Assembly (NCBI GenBank): GCA_033439295.1
Contig: JAVTLE010000019.1
Span: 186,001-250,000, forward strand
Direction of reading: 5' to 3'
DNA: 64,000 bases
Source of the DNA: Deuterostichococcus epilithicus
Lineage: Eukaryota; Chlorophyta; Trebouxiophyceae; Prasiolales; Stichococcaceae
Under the pieces are notes generated by a model. The model worked only from the letters and a program-made list of their open reading frames with translations. It made no database searches and was not told the origin of the DNA. The translations under genes and the position numbers were made by a program. Position 1 is the first letter of the stretch, and the number at the start of each line of letters is the position of its first letter. Positions 58,980 to 64,000 of the stretch are shown in pieces.

Positions 58980-61197
58980 ATGGCAAAGCTAACCCTGATC
59001 TCCGCCGTACTGGCGCTCGCCATCGCCTCCGCAGCCGCAGCTGACCCCGACCCGGTCAAAGGTACACGGCACTACCCACCCATCATCATGGCTTTCCAAC
59101 GCCTCACAGTGCTGGCTGGTTACTGGCCTGCGCGCGCGCCCACTGTATATCGCCAACGATTTTCATTCACACAATCTTGCGCAGACTTTCCGTCTACCGT
59201 AAACGGATCCGACTTCATTCTGCGCACCATCACGCGCCCTGAGAACCTTGCAAACAACGGCACTGGCGGCAAGATTTATGCCGCCAACATCAAGACATTC
59301 CCGCAGCTCACCACTCAGGCGCGCGGCCATACCGTAACGGCTCAAACCTGCATGAGTGCACCGTAAAATGGGAACCCTCGATGCCAGTAAGGAAGGCTGT
59401 GCCACTGGCAGCATAACGAATACCATCCAATCGACGTTGAAACTTTGGGTTTTACTATAACGCAGGGACTGTCGTCGACGTATGCGGTGCTCAAGCCTGG
59501 CGGCGAGCACTTGCCGCACTGGCACCTGCGCAGCTCGGAGATCCTGTTCCTCATTCAGGTGTGGTATGCGGTCCCTGGCCTGGCTGACCTCAAGTTTGTG
59601 GCAAGCGAACGGACCTCGTCACCAAAGAATCAGCATCAGGCACCAGATCTGACAGGCGTCACCTGTCTGATTCGTGTGCTGCGGCACCGGGTTCGTTCAG
59701 TGCATAGCACGAACATATTTCAGCGTTACTGTCAGCTGCTTCTATGTCGTGCTGCAGGGCAAGCTGCAGGTGGACTGGCTGGACACCGCCGGCAACCTGT
59801 ACGAGTTCACCCTCAACCCGCTCGACCAGGTGACTGCTTTTGCTTATCGTCTAGTTATTGTCTATTGATGCACTGTTGCATTTGGGTTTGGCGCCATGGG
59901 AGCAGTCTCCCTTTGAGCAGCATGGCAAAGCTGCACCTGCTGTCCCCTAGTGCAGCAATGTCTGCGTTGATGCCCGGCTGAATTGCACTGTGCAATGGCA
60001 TGTCGCTCAAACCAGAAGGGTTGTAATTGCCATCGATCGTGCCTCAAGGCGCATTCTGCGCATGCCCGCAAGTAGTGTCGCTCAATGTTGTCTCACACGC
60101 TCAGGTCATAATCCCGCGCGGCGTGTCGCACAGCCTGCGTAACATCGGCAACATCGACACCATCAACTTCTCTGCCTTCAACTCAGAGAACCCAGGCACC
60201 GCGGTGAGCTCTTGCTGCCAACCTGTGACCTGACCACTCGTCAATACACCTGTGCAAATTCCAGTTTATCTATTTATGCATGCATGCAGGCCACATGAAG
60301 CGTCATGCATTACATGTCCTCTCTACGCTGTGCATAGACAGATATGTGCCTGCCAGCACTCAGGGCACGGTGACGAGGTCTGCAGTGACCTCATGAAGAA
60401 CTGCTTGCATACCTTCTGTGCAACCACGACTCGAAGCTGCCGCTGCACTGACTAACATCCAGTCTGTGCGACTGCTTCCAACAGGTCCTATCCACACAGC
60501 TGTTCAAGTTCCCCGTGAGCTTCCAGACGAACGCTTTCCAGCTCTCCTCCTCCGTTGTCAAGCAGCTCGACAAGGCACTGGTGCCAGGTGCGTGCGCCGC
60601 TAGCCCACGTCCGGTATTGTCTGGAGGCACTTCATCCTCCCTAGCAGCACGAAGGCCGTAGGTGTATGTACACGGCCATGTACACGGCCCTTCGGTGCGT
60701 TGCATATGTCTTTCTCGCGGGAGCCATGTTTCATGACTGAGCCGGTTTTGCCGTCGCACGATGTGGAATCTGAGACCTTTCCTGCTGACCAGCTTATGCT
60801 GCTGGCAGCATAATGCTGCCACATGACCGCCAAGAGCATGGAAGGTTTCTGACGATCAATGACGCTTTCAGCACATTCGACGACTACCTACCAATGGTGC
60901 TGATGCTTGTTTCACCTGTGCAGGCACTACCCCGGCATACTTCAAGGACACCACAAGCGGCTAGTAGGTGCAGGCAGCAGCGGCTAAGACACTGCCACAC
61001 ACGATACCACTACATGCCCTTCCTAGGTTTTTCAACACACGGAAAACCTGCCTGCAACCTGACATACAGGCACTACGCCAGCGTACTTCAAGGACACGAG
61101 CGACGGCGGCGGCGGTGGCGGCAGCGGCGGTGGCGATAGCACCGTTGAGCTTGGCAACAGCGGTGGCGTGGATGTCACCCTTGGTCGCCGTCGCTGA
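58980..61197 (+). CDS. Germin-like secreted cupin with two alternative last exons
   Basis: Exons 58980..59061, 59185..59318, 59466..59558, 59758..59829, 60105..60203 and 60485..60587, then either 60924..60964 (207 residues) or 61070..61197 (236 residues). The signal peptide is MAKLTLISAVLALAIASAAA. Cupin motif 1 fits exactly: GGEHLPHWHLRSSEILF, with the H-x-H and Glu ligands. Motif 2 is IIPRGVSHSLRNIG with the fourth His. SAFNSENPGTAVL matches the germin SAFNSQNPGT block. Germin-like proteins are Mn-binding extracellular enzymes (oxalate oxidase, superoxide dismutase) or structural proteins; the activity cannot be assigned. Exon 2 ends at a GC donor (59319). An in-frame upstream Met at 58911 would extend the signal peptide. 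Confidence 0.88.
61070..61197 (+). other. Alternative Gly-rich terminal exon of the cupin gene
   Basis: After acceptor 'catacag' it begins GTTPAYFKDTSDGG, nearly identical to the exon at 60924 (GTTPAYFKDTTSG then stop). It then runs through a Gly/Ser stretch to STVELGNSGGVDVTLGRRR and a TGA. It is in phase with exon 6, so splicing could choose either end. Confidence 0.75.
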
Positions 61198-61706
61198 GGT
61201 TCGCATCAGAGTTGGCAGTGCCCAGTGATCCATTCAGCATTCGTTGTTGCTTTGATAGAGCTCGTGAATACCTCTGGAGTCTCATTAGGTAGGCAGCCTT
61301 CGTGAATCGGCTCCATATTGATTATCCCTGCTCGTGTCGATTTCGCGGAGCAATACTCCAACATCAAGTTGTATCATGTCTTCAACCCGGCCTACAGCAG
61401 TTTTTTGGTGCGAAATTCTGCAAAGTCTCTTAGGTACTAAGAGAACCGGCAATCAAATTACATGTGCTCCTTCACAAGCAGATCTGGTCGCCCAGGCCCT
61501 TGACCCCACCATCACCTCAGAGAGCAGTAACGCCTTGCAACTCGTGTCTCCACAATGCTGTCTTGTGCCACACAGCTGCACAGCTTTGTCCCGCCTCTGC
61601 CGATGCGCCAGCACGGCCCGCAGGTTTCCCTCACCCGCGCCTCAGCAGAACCTTAAGTGCACTGCCACTGCTAGCTGTGAGAGTCTCCTCCTTCCCTCGC
61701 CGGCCA
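61198..61706. other. Convergent 3' region
   Basis: Between the cupin gene and the reductase gene. It contains the reductase's TGTAA signal. No other gene is seen. Confidence 0.4.
61458..61462 (-). promoter_or_regulatory. Putative TGTAA polyadenylation signal of the reductase gene
   Basis: TGTAA on the minus strand about 245 bases after the stop codon at 61707. Confidence 0.5.
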
Positions 61707-64000
61707 TCAGATGGCGCCGACCTCCCTCAGCCAGCTCGTATGCCTGGGGTATGGGTCCTCCTGCTGCTTTTCTAACGCGTTCTTGGTGTGCTGGTAGAAC
61801 CAACCGTTGCGCCACTCGAACTGCGCAGTGGAACGACATCAGTCGGCTGGGAAGGACTAAGATGCGGCCACTCTGGAACACTCTCCTACGCTGGCTGCAC
61901 CCCCGAGATGGTCCCTTGCAGCACCATTCGCCGATTGCAGTGTGAACCCATGCCCGCCGCAGCAGGGCGGCCAGCCAGCGAGTCGTTCCTGGAGGCGCAG
62001 GCTGGTGTGTGCAGTGCAGCACAGCCCTTGCGGCTGCACCCTCAACACTGCTCTCCGGCAGCATCGCGCCGTGCTGCGGGGATGGCCGCCCAATGATGAC
62101 GCCGGCAGCATGCAGGTGTAACGCAATGCTGCTGAACGGAGCCAATGGTGCTCCTGTCTATTCAGTCGATGGGGCACACCTCCTTGACTGCCGTGGGAAA
62201 GCCGGCCACCGAGCGGGAGTAGGCCAGCAGCCGCGGCACCAGGCCATCGTCCAGCTGCACATCCAGCGCGGCGCCGCCGCCGGCTGCCAGCTCCTGTATC
62301 AAGTCGGACACCTGGCAGCAAGACCCAACTCGGTCATCGCTAAGGAAGGGTTTGGTGTGGAGTTCCAGACCCAGCGCTTTTGGCATTATGTCGGCGCCAA
62401 GCTCCGAATCATTCAGGATAATTAGTAGACAGGAAGTAGTGTTTTGATGGAAGTGCATGGCGCCGCCGGCACCCAGCTCCCTCACGCCTTCCGCCACTAT
62501 TGGGAGACAGGGACCAACGGTTGCTATAGAGTGGATTGTAGGCATCTTCATGCGCTATGTGCTGTGCCGCTAGGCCCAAGCTCCCATGTCACATCGACAT
62601 TGTAGTCGTGTTGCACTGTGCAACTGCCGCCATGAATCGAGCACCTACAGTCACAGATGCTAAAGGAGGAAATGGCTCTCAGACACCAGCGCCTGACAAA
62701 ATCCACAGCCACGTGCTGTGGGTATCGAGCTGCAAGCGCTGCATCCGTTAGGAGGGGTATATGACAAGGAGGAAGAGAAAGGGCGGCCGTGCGCCTTGTA
62801 TTGGGTGCAGACAGAGGGTCAGAAATGTCTCGTGCAACACCAAACATCAAAAGCACACCTCCTGCGTGTGCTGGCTCTCCACCTTGCCGACGCTCACACC
62901 GCCGTGTTTTGCGCCCACGAGCATCAGCGCGCTGCCGCAGCCACACGGACCAGTGTCAGAGGCCACAAGGAAGTTAGTTGGCACGTCTCACGTCTTCATC
63001 GGCGCAGAAAAGTCCCGTCCCAATCCACGGGCTGTCAACGAAGGCATTGCTCCAGATGCTGGTAGAAGAATACTGCATGCACCCAATACAGAGGCTGTTC
63101 CTGGAAAATTTGAATGCCGATCTGCTGCTGCCAGGCTCCGTTTCTCAATCGCACCTGATGCAAGGGAGATGTGTGTGCGCAAGTGACCCACCTGATCCAG
63201 ATGAGCTTCTCCAGCATGCTCTTTTTGTATTGCACCCTGTCCAACACCTTGCAGCTGAGGTCGCCGGCCGCGAGCCGCGCTGCAAAGGCGTCCGCATGCT
63301 TGCCGTTTGCGGCCGTCAGGCCCTCTGGGTTTGTGTCAGTCTTGCCGTCGACTGGCGCGTCGCCGAGCTTGGCCACAGCAAAATACACCAGCACCTGTCG
63401 CAGGGGCCAGGAAAGAATGCGATGAGACAGAGCTTTGCAGATGCAAGGCTGGGGTGTGTGAGGGACAGTTCAAATTCACTGACAGTAGATCCTGTCTGAC
63501 AACCGCCGCGCCCATGCAGACTCCTACAGAATGCGCCTGGTCCAACTCCAGACGAGCAGCGAATGCCACCACATCTGGCGGTGATGTCAAGTTCATAGCT
63601 TTATGATGGCCACACACGCCTGCGTGTTGCCGCCGAGCCCCCGCTCGTCCAGCCACGGCTGCAACATGCCGTTCTGGATGAAGACCAGGTCTGCACGCAG
63701 CGTGAAGCCGGCAGTCAATCTACTCGCCTTTTTCTGGGCCCTGATCAACGCCAGGAGTGTGACTTGCTTGGTCCTTGCGCCCTTTTATGTGCACTCCCTT
63801 TCATGTGCACTCCAAAAGGCAGCCAGTCACGGCAGCCAGGCAAGTACGATGTACACACAGCCTCAATCCGTGAGACACCACCTGCAATTGACATGCAATT
63901 ACGGCCCAGCGTGTGCTGGACCCTTGCATGCACCCTGAAGCGCCACCTATAAGTGCAATCACCTTCTCGCCGGTCTGCAGGCGTGGCATCCACCACAGCC
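61707..64000 (-). CDS. 2-dehydropantoate 2-reductase (ApbA/PanE) family protein, 5' partial
   Basis: The gene runs off the window. Exons seen: beyond 64000..63963, 63690..63620, 63394..63192, 62931..62883, 62311..62180 and 61820..61707. Residue blocks: VVDATPADRRE, LVFIQNGMLQPWLDERGLGG, VLVYFAVAKLGDAPVDG, SMLEKLIWI, ALMLVGAKHGGVSVGK, VPRLLAYSRSVAGFPTAVKE and FEWRNGWFYQHTK. The last two are the C-terminal ketopantoate-reductase helix-bundle signature. The NADPH-binding N-terminus is outside the window. The family reduces ketopantoate to pantoate in pantothenate synthesis, but several eukaryotic members have no proven substrate. The exon 2 donor must be GC (CAG then GCGTGT). A short exon may be missing between 62883 and 62311. 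Confidence 0.85.

Noticed and set aside
1-64000. Bacterial-style features: operons, CRISPR, riboswitches, rRNA or tRNA genes
   Set aside because: The gene structure is eukaryotic with spliceosomal introns. No spaced repeat array, and no tRNA or rRNA sequence, was recognised by eye on either strand. A covariance-model scan would be needed for certainty.

Overview
This window reads as nuclear DNA of a green alga, most likely a trebouxiophyte of the Chlorella type. It is GC-rich and built of intron-dense genes on both strands. Nearly all introns are short GT-AG introns, often with donors such as GTGCGC or GTGAGC and acceptors such as CTGCAG. TGTAA polyadenylation signals follow several genes, and TTTAGGG/CCCTAAA-like motifs are scattered through introns. 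A ferredoxin C and surface proteins of a type I know from green algae fit a photosynthetic chlorophyte. Exon structures were joined by hand from open frames, splice sites, phase and known families.

Layout. 0-3.5 kb: a small membrane protein (+), an intronless FkbM-type methyltransferase (-) and a weakly supported micro-protein (+). 3.9-13.6 kb: three minus-strand genes, namely phosphopantothenate-cysteine ligase (CoA synthesis), ferredoxin C2 and a DUF220/START-like protein. 14-17 kb: 6-phosphogluconolactonase (+). 17.7-34.7 kb: one minus-strand gene of about 47 exons for a surface protein of about 2,050-2,100 residues, with signal peptide, Pmp-type beta-helix repeats, a Cys-rich/EGF-like segment and a multi-pass membrane C-terminus. 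36-42.1 kb: a secreted fibro-slime plus LysM protein (+), sharing a 1.3 kb divergent promoter region with the giant gene. 42.7-46.1 kb: NADH-cytochrome b5 reductase (-). 47.4-54.4 kb: a DCAF11-like WD40 protein (+). 55.3-57.5 kb: an eIF4A-like protein that keeps only the second RecA domain and has degenerate motifs (-). 59-61.2 kb: a germin-like cupin with two alternative terminal exons (+). 61.7-64 kb: the 3' part of a ketopantoate-reductase-family gene (-), cut by the window edge.

The most unusual structure is not a gene. In at least nine introns there is a short, diverged, same-orientation copy of the edge of the adjacent exon, splice site included, usually within 50-150 bases. In a tenth case (the cupin) the duplicated exon is complete, in frame and has its own stop codon. 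I also find about seven GC-AG introns, each supported by reading-frame phase and homologous protein context, and one 20-base micro-exon.

Most genes are unrelated housekeeping functions. Two small themes stand out: pantothenate/CoA metabolism (the ligase and the reductase family) and extracellular/cell-wall proteins (giant surface protein, fibro-slime/LysM protein, cupin).
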